Below are positions 7,670 through 15,823 of a stretch of 64,000 bases of DNA, piece after piece. Where the stretch lies: assembly GCA_009692005.1 (NCBI GenBank), contig SHZZ01000014.1, positions 1 to 64,000 of the forward strand. The letters are read 5' to 3'. Within the stretch, counting starts at the first letter, position 1, and each line of letters opens with the position of its first letter. Below the pieces are notes generated by a model, which saw only the letters and a list, made by a program, of their open reading frames with translations, made no database searches and was not told the DNA's origin. Made by a program: the position numbers and the translations under genes. This stretch comes from Gemmataceae bacterium. GTDB lineage: Bacteria > Planctomycetota > Planctomycetia > Gemmatales > Gemmataceae.

Positions 7670-8694
7670 AAATCAAATCCCTGGTGCGAATTCTCGGCAC
7701 ACTGGCCTTGCTGGCCCTGATTTTTAGAAAAGTCGATCTTGGTCAATTGGCCAACGCTTTTGCCAGTATGAACCCCTGGTATTGGCTGGCCGCCACCGCT
7801 TTGCTGGTTACGACCCAGTTCATCAGCGCCTTGCGCTGGAAAGTGATAGCCAATGTCGTTGGCTTTGGCGGCAGTTATGCCCGCTACTCGGCTTACTTTT
7901 ATATCGGCACGTTTTTTAACCTGGCCTTGCCCACCTCGGTGGGCGGGGATGTGGTCCGCGCCTGGTACCTGGCCTACAACATGCCCGACGGGCCAATACC
8001 GAACCGGCGAAGCAAGGCCGCTTTGACCGTGCTGGCCGACCGATTCAGCGGCGTGATGGTGCTGATTTGTATCGCGGCGCTGGCGACGATTTTCAGCCCC
8101 GTGGAGTTGCCCGTTTGGGTCCGCGCTTGCGTGGGACTGGTGGCGCTGGTGGCGCTGGTTTTGCTGGCCATGTGGCCTTTGGCAAAAAAGATGGGACAGC
8201 GGTTTGCCAAAGTGCAAGTAGTTTTAAACAGTGCGCGCGTGTGGATAAAAAACCGCTGGGCCTTGCTGGCCACCACCGCCATGTCGGTTTGGGTGCAAGT
8301 CGCCAGCGTGGTAATTGTTTTGCTAGTAGGCCGCGGGTTGGGCTTGGAAGTTCCCTGGACCTACTATTTCGTGATGATCCCCATAGTCACGCTTATCACC
8401 ATGCTGCCCATCAGCCTTGGGGGCATGGGGCTGCGAGAAGGGGCGATGGTCTTGCTGCTTAGCCCTTTTGGGGTCGAGCCGGCCAAGGCAGTGGCCTTGT
8501 CGGTTTTGTTTTTTTCGGTCTATGCGGCAACGAGTTTGATCGGCCTAGTTTATTACCTGGGAATCAAAACCCGGCCGGGCGTTGGAACTCTTGACCTGGA
8601 AAAAGATGCTGAAGGGGTAAGCCCCTTTCCCGCACAGGAGGATGGCCATGGCCTTACTTTCGGTGATCATTCCGCTCAAAGACGAGCGGGATAA
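7666..8694 (+). CDS. LPG-synthase-TM (UPF0104) family membrane protein
   Basis: 342 residues with about eight transmembrane helices. It has the features of the lysylphosphatidylglycerol synthase transmembrane/UPF0104 family: LRWKVIANVVGF with the following AYFYIGTFFNLALPTSVGGDVVRAWYL, the conserved loop NLALPTSVGGDVVR, RSKAALTVLADRFSGVMVL, and the late PISLGGMGLREGAMVLLL motif. Members act as lipid flippases or unknown lipid transporters. It overlaps the upstream phosphatase by 4 bases and the downstream GT2 start by about 47 bases, so the three are an operon. The last 40 residues are cytosolic and variable. Confidence 0.88.
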   Translation: MKIKSLVRILGTLALLALIFRKVDLGQLANAFASMNPWYWLAATALLVTTQFISALRWKVIANVVGFGGSYARYSAYFYIGTFFNLALPTSVGGDVVRAWYLAYNMPDGPIPNRRSKAALTVLADRFSGVMVLICIAALATIFSPVELPVWVRACVGLVALVALVLLAMWPLAKKMGQRFAKVQVVLNSARVWIKNRWALLATTAMSVWVQVASVVIVLLVGRGLGLEVPWTYYFVMIPIVTLITMLPISLGGMGLREGAMVLLLSPFGVEPAKAVALSVLFFSVYAATSLIGLVYYLGIKTRPGVGTLDLEKDAEGVSPFPAQEDGHGLTFGDHSAQRRAG

Positions 8695-9643
8695 TTTGCG
8701 CCCGCTGCATCAAAGGATCACCAGTTCCCTGGGACCCTATTGTTCCAGGGAGAACCGCTCTGGGACTACCGACTACGAAATCGTTTTCATTGACGATGGC
8801 AGCATCGACGGCACCGATTCACTACTGCAAGAAATCGCCGGCGAAGATGAGCGGGTCAAGGTGGTAATCTTGCGCAGGAATTTTGGCCAGACTCCAGCCT
8901 TGCAAGCCGGCATCGACCATGCCTCCGGCGACTTAATTGCCACCATGGATGGCGATTTGCAAAACGATCCCGCCGACCTGCCCATGCTGGCGGACAAAAT
9001 TTCCGACGGCTACGATGCCGTGCTCGGCCAGCGGGCCAACCGACAGGATGGTTTCTGGCTGCGCAAGTTCCCCAGCCTGATTGCCAACTGGGTGATCCGC
9101 AAGGTCACCGACTGTTCCATCAAGGACATGGGTTGCACCATTCGGGTATTGAAAAGAAACCTGGCCCAGTCCTTGCCGCTTTACGGCGAGATGCACAGGT
9201 TTATTCCTGTATTGGCCCAGATGTGCGGCGGAAAACTGCTGCAGGTGCCGGTGCTGCATCATCCACGCACCGCCGGGAAAACCAAGTACAATCTCACACG
9301 CACCTTCCGCGTGATTCTCGACTTGATCACGGTGAAATTCCTGTACTCCTACCTGACGCGGCCGATGCATTTCCTCGGCAGCGCCGGACTGCTTTCCATT
9401 TTCCTCGGCAGCTTGAGCCTGATTGGCACTTTAGGGATGAAGTGGGGGCAGGGGACCGACATGACTGGCAACCCACTCTTGCTGTTAAGCGTTTTGCTTG
9501 TGTTGGTGGGGGTGCAATTGATTTCCATGGGATTGCTGGGCGAGATAATGACGCGGACTTATTTTGAAAGCCAGGGAAAGCCCTCCTACCTGGTGCGGGA
9601 AGCGCTAAATTTGCCTGAACGGGAAAAAGCCAAGGCTGCCTAG
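8648..9643 (+). CDS. GT2 glycosyltransferase, ArnC/DPM1-like
   Basis: 331 residues from the ATG at 8648. I prefer it over the ATG at 8642 because AGGAG ends at 8640. The N-terminal GT-A domain shows LSVIIPLKDERDNL, the nucleotide-binding IVFIDDGSIDGT, the RRNFGQTPALQAGID segment typical of polyprenyl-phosphate glycosyltransferases, and the DxD-type MDGDLQNDP. Two C-terminal transmembrane helices (about 235-300) follow, as in ArnC, GtrB and DPM-like enzymes. It should transfer a sugar from a nucleotide donor to undecaprenyl phosphate. Overlap with the flippase-like gene suggests the sugar-lipid is made here and moved across the membrane, possibly feeding the GT39-like enzyme encoded divergently (inference). 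Confidence 0.9.
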   Translation: MALLSVIIPLKDERDNLRPLHQRITSSLGPYCSRENRSGTTDYEIVFIDDGSIDGTDSLLQEIAGEDERVKVVILRRNFGQTPALQAGIDHASGDLIATMDGDLQNDPADLPMLADKISDGYDAVLGQRANRQDGFWLRKFPSLIANWVIRKVTDCSIKDMGCTIRVLKRNLAQSLPLYGEMHRFIPVLAQMCGGKLLQVPVLHHPRTAGKTKYNLTRTFRVILDLITVKFLYSYLTRPMHFLGSAGLLSIFLGSLSLIGTLGMKWGQGTDMTGNPLLLLSVLLVLVGVQLISMGLLGEIMTRTYFESQGKPSYLVREALNLPEREKAKAA

Positions 9644-9728
9644 AGAAATTACTTGCTCGATTACTCATGGGGCTGGGATGCCTAACCCGGTGGGCAAAAG
9701 CAAGGGTCAGGTTTATTAACGCCAACCG

Positions 9729-9760
9729 GACAAGCCGCCAGGGCGACAAGCCGCCAGGGC
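9729..9760. repeat. Tandem duplication of a 16-base unit
   Basis: GACAAGCCGCCAGGGC occurs twice without interruption (9729-9744 and 9745-9760). It may be a REP-type fragment or replication slippage. Confidence 0.85.
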
Positions 9761-9795
9761 GTAAAAAGGCAAAATCATTCCAAAAATAAAGAAGG

Positions 9796-9815
9796 AACGA
9801 CGGGCTGTCGTTTTT
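9796..9815 (+). terminator. Possible rho-independent terminator after the GT2 operon
   Basis: AACGAC-GGGCT-GTCGTT followed by T residues. It lies about 150 bases after the GT2 stop. The stem is short. Confidence 0.4.
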
Positions 9816-10134
9816 CCTGAAAATGCGGAAAAAGCCCCCGTGGTGGTGAAATAGGAAAAAGAGGCGGAATTGCCCCCGTCGTGGTAATAAAAATAGACCC
9901 CATAGCAAGGTCAAACAGCAGAATCTCCCCAACATGCAAAGTTATTTCTCATCCCGGTGATCGGATTAACCGATTTATCTGGTAGCCAAGGCGGAAGAGC
10001 TTTACCGCAAAGGCCGGGTGGAAACTCAAGGGATTGAGCCATCCGGGCCTTAAGGAACTTCCGATAATTGGCCGACTCTCCCCTGTGTGGAAGCCCAAAC
10101 CCTGATGGCAGTGGCTGCTTTCGGGATGCGGGAA

Positions 10135-10152
10135 GTCGGCGCGTGAGCCGAC
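10135..10152. repeat. REP-like hairpin
   Basis: GTCGGC-GCGTGA-GCCGAC is a perfect 6-bp stem with a 6-base loop and no T-run. Its look is that of dispersed extragenic palindromes; only one copy is visible here. Confidence 0.4.
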
Positions 10153-10283
10153 ACCAGGCTTGGTTTTAAGAGACGGGAACCAGGCGAGGATCAGCACGGG
10201 ACGGGATGGATGCTTTTCAAGGGCTAACCGCATGCCTTTGAATAGGGACCCAGCCACCCTGAATTGAGAATGGAGTATTTTTC

Positions 10284-10862
10284 ATGAAGAAGGTTTTTAC
10301 GACTGGGCAGGTCGCCAAGATCTGCAAAGTCGCGCCAAGGACGGTCAGCAAGTGGTTTGATTCGGGCCGGCTCCGGGGATATCGCATTCCGGGCAGCCAG
10401 GACCGCAGAATTCCCCGAGAGCAGTTGATCCGTTTCCTCAAGGAACACGGCATGCCCCTGGGGGAACTGGAAGAAGAAGGCTGGCACAAAATTCTCTTGA
10501 TCGGCACGGAAAAGATCTTTACGGGCCGTATCAAGGAGCTGCTGCCAGAAGACGAAGATTACAAATACGAGATCGCGCACAGCGGTTTCGAAGCCGGCAT
10601 CCAGGCGGAAAGCTTCCACCCGGATACCATTATCATCGATCTGGCCATGGGGCGGAGCGAAGGGCTGCAAATCGCGCAGAACCTGCGCCGCAACCCGGCT
10701 TATGAATCCACGGTCATCATGGCCCTGGCCAGCGAAGACGAAGCCAGCCCGGAGGGGCTGACCCAGTTCGGTTTCAACGAGGCTTTCAAGAAGCCTTTCG
10801 ATTCCTCCCTGCTGGCGGAACGGGTGCGCACCATCGTCGACGAGAAGCGCGATAACCTTTAA
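10284..10862 (+). CDS. HTH plus atypical receiver-domain regulator
   Basis: 192 residues. Residues 1-60 are a helix-turn-helix of the MerR/excisionase type: FTTGQVAKICKVAPRTVSKWFDSGRLRGYRIPGSQDRRIPREQLIRFL. Residues about 70-192 look like a response-regulator receiver domain: strand KILLIGTEK, strand TIIIDLAMG with the possible phospho-acceptor Asp, MALASEDE, and FKKPFD with the conserved Lys. The usual acidic pair after the first strand is missing (IGTEKIF). DNA-binding at the N-terminus and receiver at the C-terminus is the reverse of most response regulators. GGAG lies 9 bases before the ATG, and a strong terminator follows. No kinase gene is adjacent. It may be a phosphorylation-independent transcription factor, and its target is unknown. 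Confidence 0.8.
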   Translation: MKKVFTTGQVAKICKVAPRTVSKWFDSGRLRGYRIPGSQDRRIPREQLIRFLKEHGMPLGELEEEGWHKILLIGTEKIFTGRIKELLPEDEDYKYEIAHSGFEAGIQAESFHPDTIIIDLAMGRSEGLQIAQNLRRNPAYESTVIMALASEDEASPEGLTQFGFNEAFKKPFDSSLLAERVRTIVDEKRDNL

Positions 10863-10901
10863 TCCGGGTTCAAGGGTCCCAACTGGACCCGATAGCAAAA
10901 C

Positions 10902-10949
10902 CCGCGCGGATTACCCAGGTCGGGAAATCCGCGCGGTTTCTTTTCTTTT
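10902..10949 (+). terminator. Strong rho-independent terminator
   Basis: CCGCGCGGATT (10902-10912) pairs perfectly with AATCCGCGCGG (10926-10936), followed by a T-rich tail. It separates the HTH-receiver gene from the PilM-like operon. Confidence 0.92.
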
Positions 10950-11111
10950 GCACTCCATCTTCACTTTTCACCAACAAATCCACTTCACCAGTGTTTTCCA
11001 GGTGGGATTATTAACCGGGAAGTCCCGGGCGCGGGTTCCCACCATTGGCAATTGTCCCCCCGGCATGGGATAATGACCAGCAGGTGTTTTTCCCTTTTTC
11101 ATGAGGCTGAC

Positions 11112-13784
11112 ATGGTCAAGTTCAAGGGTGTTTGGGGCATCGACATGGGGATCTGCTCCATGAAAGCCATCCGCCTGGAGATGCAGGACGGCAAGCAGGT
11201 GGCTACCCATTTTGATTTCATCGAGCATCCCAAGCTTTTGTCGCAGCCCGATGCCGACAAAAACCAGTTGGTTCGCGAAACCCTCTTGAAGTTCCTCCAG
11301 CGCAACAAAGTCAAAGGCGACTTGGTTTGCCTGGCCGTGGCCTCGGCCAGCAGCATCGCCCGCTTCGTCAAACTCCCACCTGTAGAAGAATCCAAAATCG
11401 TTGACATTGTTCGCTTCGAGGCCAAGCAGCAAATTCCCTTCCCCTTGTTGGAAGTGGTTTGGGATTTTCAAAAACTCGGCACGGGCATGGTAGTGGATGG
11501 TTTGGCGCTCGACACCGAGGTTGGCCTGTTCGCCATGAAGCGCGACTTCATCAATGAAACGCTGAATCAATATCGCAATTTGAACATTGAACTCGACCTG
11601 GTGCAGATGTCCCCGCTCTCCCTTATTAACTTCCTGGCCTACGATGTCCTGGGCCAAGATTTCAAGGCAGATGGTTCCCCCGCCAAGGAAGATGATGGCC
11701 CCAAGAAGTGCATTCTCGGCCTGGATATTGGCGCCGACATGAGCAACCTGGTCCTTACCGATGGCGGGCGCATTATTGAACAGCGCACGATCAGCATTGG
11801 CGGCAGCCGGTTCACCAAGGAAATCTCCAAGGAATTCAAGCTGACCTTTCCCAAGGCAGAGCATTTGAAACGCACGGTGAACAAAACCGCCAGCAAGGAC
11901 GGGCCCGATCTGAAAGAAGTGGTCACCGCGGTCAAGCCAGTCATGCAGGATTTTGTCGGCGAATTGCAGCGCTCGCTGACCTACTTCACCAACCGCCACC
12001 GCAACTCGGAAATTGAATACATGGTGGCCTTGGGGAATGGCTTCAAGCTGCCCGGGCTGCAGCGGTTTCTCCAGGAAAAGCTGGGGTTGGAGTTACGCAA
12101 GCCGACGAAATTCAACCGGCTGAGCGGCGACAGTGTGGTCAAAGCCAACAATTTCACCGACAACCTGGGCTCGTTCGCGGTCGCTTACGGCCTGGGCATT
12201 CAGGGGTTAAAGCTGGCGCGCATGGTCACCAACCTGCTGCCGCCGGACATGGCCTCCGACCGGGAATTGAAGGCCAAACGCCCGTGGGCGGTTGCGGCAG
12301 CGGCGGCAATTCTCGTGGGCCTGAGCACCTATTCCCTGAAAAACCACTTGCAAGCCAGGGCCTATGTCAACGAAGAGGTCAAGAAGTCGATCGGTTCCGC
12401 CGACCGCGTCTTTTCCCAGGTCGGCGCCGGAAAGAAAGCCTTTGAAGTCGCCAAGGACAAAGTCGCCAAGGAGAAAGCCAACTTGGAAAGCCTGCTCTCC
12501 GGTCAAGGGGAGCGCTTCAACTGGCTGGAATTTTACGCCTTTTTGAACGAGGCTTTGCCCCGGCCCGATGGCAACAACCTCGATAAAAGGCAGCGATCGA
12601 CCTACTGGGAAGCCCTTCAAGGAAAACCTCGAGGCGAATCCGCTTACAACTTTCTACGCTTGCGCCAGTCGATGGACCGTGATCGCGAGGGAAGGGATGG
12701 CAATGAACTGGGCGACCCGCTGGGAGTGGGCATCGACCAGTTAGTTGAAGTCAATATTACCGGGGTAAATTGCCGGTATACCGGGGCATTGGAAACCTTT
12801 TGGCAACAGGTGAAAACGGGCGGTAGCACCGGTGAACGCCGCGTCAAAGAGGATGTGCGGCCGTTGGAACATTGGGAAAAAGCCCCCTCGGGCGCTGGCT
12901 GGGTTGTGGAACTGCGCGGTTACACTTTCCATCAAGACAAGAAAAAGTTCCTGGTGGAAGTGCTTTTGGAAAATCTGGCGCGATATGGCATCGTGGCCGG
13001 CCGACCGGCTGGCCAGCCCATGCCCATGGGAGAAAACCCACCCATGGGAGAAACACCTGCTGGTGGTTTGGCCGACATGGGCCCGGTGGTCAACCGAGTC
13101 ACTCACGCGGTGGTTTTTCAAAACCTCAGCAAGCGGACTTCCGACCGGAACAATTTCGAACTCATTGAGCAAAGCCACCTCGGTTCCGCGATGCGGGTAA
13201 GCGGTGGTTTTGGCGAGGGGGCAATGTTCGGCGGGGGCGGTGGAGGCGGAGGGCCATTGGCTGGCGGTTCACCCGCGGGGCCTGGCGGACCTGGGCCCGG
13301 TGGGCCGGGGGGCGGCGAAGGTGGAGGCGGACCAGCCGCAAGCCCTGAAGCCATGCGGGATGCCTGGCAGCCCTTGGGCCGGGGTGGACAGGTAGGAGGT
13401 TCGTTTGGTGGAGGACCGTCTGGTCCGGGAGGGCCGGGGGGTATGCCAGGCGGGCCAGGCTTTTCGGGGCCAGGTGGCTCAAGCGGGCCGGGGTCCTCTG
13501 GCAGCGCCAGCAAGTCCCCGCATGAAAGAACCGAGTTCGTGGTGTTCTTTATTTGGAAAGAACCGACTCCTTCAGATTCCATGCGGGCCTCGGCTGGAGC
13601 CGAAAGCGCTCCGCCCCCGCCGCCAACTGATGGCGCGACAGGTGGTGGCAGCCCCTTGACTTCAACCGGTGAAGGAAAAGGGACTGCAAGGGGTATTATC
13701 CCCCCAGAGAAGAGTTTCGGCACTGAGCGCCCGCGGGGAGTGGGGCCGGGCGCGCGCCCGCCCATCCCAGGCAGTGGTTCCTAA
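11112..13784 (+). CDS. PilM-PilN-like fusion protein with Gly/Pro-rich tail
   Basis: 890 residues. I chose the ATG at 11112 (VKFKGVWGIDMG follows), with GAGG just upstream; an in-frame start at 11052 adds 20 unlikely residues. Residues 1-380 are an actin-like ATPase fold of the PilM family: GIDMGICSMKAIRLE, FVKLPPVEESKIVDIVRFEAKQQIPFP, LGLDIGADMSNLVLTDGG, and ALGNGFKLPGLQRFLQEKLG. A transmembrane helix (about 390-405) and an adjoining coiled region follow, as in PilN. After about residue 550 there are alpha/beta stretches, then a Gly/Pro-rich tract at about 698-800 and a proline-rich end. PilM and PilN form the inner-membrane alignment complex of type IV pili and are usually separate proteins. 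It leads a three-gene operon. No pilus motor, secretin or pilin gene is in view. Confidence 0.8.
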   Translation: MVKFKGVWGIDMGICSMKAIRLEMQDGKQVATHFDFIEHPKLLSQPDADKNQLVRETLLKFLQRNKVKGDLVCLAVASASSIARFVKLPPVEESKIVDIVRFEAKQQIPFPLLEVVWDFQKLGTGMVVDGLALDTEVGLFAMKRDFINETLNQYRNLNIELDLVQMSPLSLINFLAYDVLGQDFKADGSPAKEDDGPKKCILGLDIGADMSNLVLTDGGRIIEQRTISIGGSRFTKEISKEFKLTFPKAEHLKRTVNKTASKDGPDLKEVVTAVKPVMQDFVGELQRSLTYFTNRHRNSEIEYMVALGNGFKLPGLQRFLQEKLGLELRKPTKFNRLSGDSVVKANNFTDNLGSFAVAYGLGIQGLKLARMVTNLLPPDMASDRELKAKRPWAVAAAAAILVGLSTYSLKNHLQARAYVNEEVKKSIGSADRVFSQVGAGKKAFEVAKDKVAKEKANLESLLSGQGERFNWLEFYAFLNEALPRPDGNNLDKRQRSTYWEALQGKPRGESAYNFLRLRQSMDRDREGRDGNELGDPLGVGIDQLVEVNITGVNCRYTGALETFWQQVKTGGSTGERRVKEDVRPLEHWEKAPSGAGWVVELRGYTFHQDKKKFLVEVLLENLARYGIVAGRPAGQPMPMGENPPMGETPAGGLADMGPVVNRVTHAVVFQNLSKRTSDRNNFELIEQSHLGSAMRVSGGFGEGAMFGGGGGGGGPLAGGSPAGPGGPGPGGPGGGEGGGGPAASPEAMRDAWQPLGRGGQVGGSFGGGPSGPGGPGGMPGGPGFSGPGGSSGPGSSGSASKSPHERTEFVVFFIWKEPTPSDSMRASAGAESAPPPPPTDGATGGGSPLTSTGEGKGTARGIIPPEKSFGTERPRGVGPGARPPIPGSGS

Positions 13785-13820
13785 GCGATTTTCCAGTTTC
13801 TATTTTGAAAGAGCACCATC

Positions 13821-15782
13821 ATGGCCAAGGCAAAAGGAAAAGTAGACCTCAAGAAAATCATGAAGTACCGCTTTTGGATCGGCCTGGGAACCCTTTCCCT
13901 CTGCCTGGCCGTCCTGGCGTTTTTTCAGATGACTACCAGTCTGGGAGCCAAGGAGAAAAAAGATTTTGAAGACAAGCTGAAATCAGTCAAGGGCTTGAGC
14001 GATTTCAAAAACGAAAAGTTTCTGCCTTCCTGGAGCGAGCGGGAAGAGAAGCTCCGAAAGCAACTCGACGAAATTTGGGACAAAGCCTGGCGGCCGCAAA
14101 GCATCATTCAAACCTGGTTCGCCGAGCCCTTTTGGGAAAAAGATAACGACTTGAAAACAGGCAAAGTAATCTGGAAGCAGGTCACTCCTACTATCCCCCA
14201 CCGCCTGACCTGGAATAGAAATACCGGGGATTGGGATTGGAAGTTTCCTTCCGAAACGGTGGATGGCACCACCCTCGATTTCTACAAAGACACCCTTTAC
14301 ATCACCCAGTTCGCCTCCTTCGAGAAAGAACTTGCCGACGCCGGCTTCCCGGTCGAATTTGGCGGCGGCTTCAATAGTCTGATGGGCCCTGTGCGCTGGA
14401 ACCGCGGCACACCCACCGCAGAGGAAGTCTGGATCTCCCAGGAGGACTTCTGGGTCAAGCGAGAGATTATCCGCGACATTAAAAGGGCCCTCGATTCCAT
14501 CGCGCTTTTACACCCAGACGCGATTGGAAAGGAAGAGAAAACCCCAGCAGGAGCGGCTCAGCGAAAGCGGTTTTACAACAACTTCTGGGAATTGGACCTG
14601 ATGTTTGAAACCGATGGCCGGGAAAAGTTCATTTCCTCACAATCGCGAGTTATGAATGTCCATTTGCAACAACGGGCCATGACCCTGGACAACCCAAACA
14701 GCGGCACCAGCACGGAATTCCTTCTCACTCAGGGGCAAACCAAAGTCAAACTGAAAGTCCAAGGGGAACCTTTGGGCTATGGCCAATCGCGGGAGTTTTT
14801 GAAAACCCGCCAGGTCGTCCCCTTCTCCTTTGACCCCGCCAAAGATTTCACCGTGGAACAATCCTTCTCCCCAAGGAATTCCCCAGTCCGCGCGGTGGCC
14901 AACCTTGCCCTGGCCCACCGGAGCCACCGCATGGCCAACATTAGTTTGGTTTCTCGGTCGGAGGAGGTGTTGAAAAAGGAAAAAGCAGAAGGCGCCGCCG
15001 ACCCTGGGAGTGGTGGGGGCGGGCCGATGGGTCCCGGCGGACCGGGCGGCCCGATGGGGCCTGGTGGCGCGCCGGGCGGACCTCCCCCCATGGCAGCGGG
15101 CGGACCGGGCGGGTTCAGAGGGTCCAACGAAGGCGAAGGCGGCTTTGGCAGGTCCGGCGGATTTGGCGGCAACCGCTCCGGGGCGCTTGACGGCACCATG
15201 GTTAATTTCATCGAACGAGGCAGGTACATTCAGGCCACCAAGCAATGCAGGCATATTCCCTTTGGCATCAACCTGGTGGTGGACCAGACCGTAATGAATG
15301 AAATCCTGGCGGCGTTGGCCAACTCGAAGTTGCGCGTGCAACTCACCCAGTTCCATTACCAACATGTGCCGGGATTTCAATCAGCGGGTTTGATCGCCGG
15401 CGCATTCACCGGGGAAGACCCTGGTGCAGGCGGCTTTGGCCCTGGCGGCCCCGGCGGGCCGAGGGGACCTGGCGGCTTTGAAGGCGGTGGGTCAGGCGGA
15501 CCGCTCCGTCCCATGGGACCTGGGGGATCCAAAGATGGGGGCCCTGGGCCCGGACCTGGAGGGCCAGCAGGCTTTGGCCCTGGCGGACCCGGCGGACCAG
15601 GAATAATGGGTCCAGGTGGCGCCGGACCTTTAGGACCGGTTTACGAAACCAACCTCGTGGAATTCACCGTTTATGGCGTCGCTTCCCTCTTTGAACGGCC
15701 GGGGGCGCCGCCAATTCCTCCCACTGGAGAAAACCCCGGACCGGGGCCAATGGGAGAAAATAAGGGGCCGAAGCCCAAGTAA
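13821..15782 (+). CDS. Membrane-anchored Gly/Pro-rich protein, possibly PilO-like
   Basis: 653 residues. Cytosolic basic start (MAKAKGKVDLKKIMKYR), one transmembrane helix at about 17-37, then a helical charged stretch and mixed alpha/beta. Two Gly/Pro-rich tracts of GPGGP type lie at about 396-455 and 531-606. Between them is a short folded piece with CRHIPFGINLVVDQTVMNEILAALANSKLRVQLTQFHYQHV, which resembles the ferredoxin-like end of PilO-type proteins. The single-helix topology and its place after a PilM-PilN-like gene suggest the PilO position of the alignment complex, but sequence identity is too weak to claim it. The start is supported by a GAAAGAG ribosome-site-like sequence. Confidence 0.65.
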   Translation: MAKAKGKVDLKKIMKYRFWIGLGTLSLCLAVLAFFQMTTSLGAKEKKDFEDKLKSVKGLSDFKNEKFLPSWSEREEKLRKQLDEIWDKAWRPQSIIQTWFAEPFWEKDNDLKTGKVIWKQVTPTIPHRLTWNRNTGDWDWKFPSETVDGTTLDFYKDTLYITQFASFEKELADAGFPVEFGGGFNSLMGPVRWNRGTPTAEEVWISQEDFWVKREIIRDIKRALDSIALLHPDAIGKEEKTPAGAAQRKRFYNNFWELDLMFETDGREKFISSQSRVMNVHLQQRAMTLDNPNSGTSTEFLLTQGQTKVKLKVQGEPLGYGQSREFLKTRQVVPFSFDPAKDFTVEQSFSPRNSPVRAVANLALAHRSHRMANISLVSRSEEVLKKEKAEGAADPGSGGGGPMGPGGPGGPMGPGGAPGGPPPMAAGGPGGFRGSNEGEGGFGRSGGFGGNRSGALDGTMVNFIERGRYIQATKQCRHIPFGINLVVDQTVMNEILAALANSKLRVQLTQFHYQHVPGFQSAGLIAGAFTGEDPGAGGFGPGGPGGPRGPGGFEGGGSGGPLRPMGPGGSKDGGPGPGPGGPAGFGPGGPGGPGIMGPGGAGPLGPVYETNLVEFTVYGVASLFERPGAPPIPPTGENPGPGPMGENKGPKPK

Positions 15783-15823
15783 CTCGTGTCCATCTTTGCG
15801 GGATATTTTCAGGGAGATTTATC

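Larger units (their letters stand above)
9644..10283. other. 640-base intergenic region with short repeats
   Basis: No convincing coding frame. It contains a 16-base direct duplication, a terminator-like hairpin, two imperfect copies of a GCCCCCGT(G/C)GTGGT segment near 9833 and 9873, and a REP-like hairpin at 10135-10152; these are listed separately. Confidence 0.6.

Noticed and set aside
9327-9935. Minus-strand frame over the end of the GT2 gene and the gap
   Set aside because: It overlaps the well-supported GT2 gene and reads as composition-driven sequence without motifs.
13118-13765. Long Pro/Gly-rich frame antisense to the PilM-PilN-like gene
   Set aside because: It is the reverse reading of the Gly/Pro-rich tract, made of repetitive proline, with no ribosome site.
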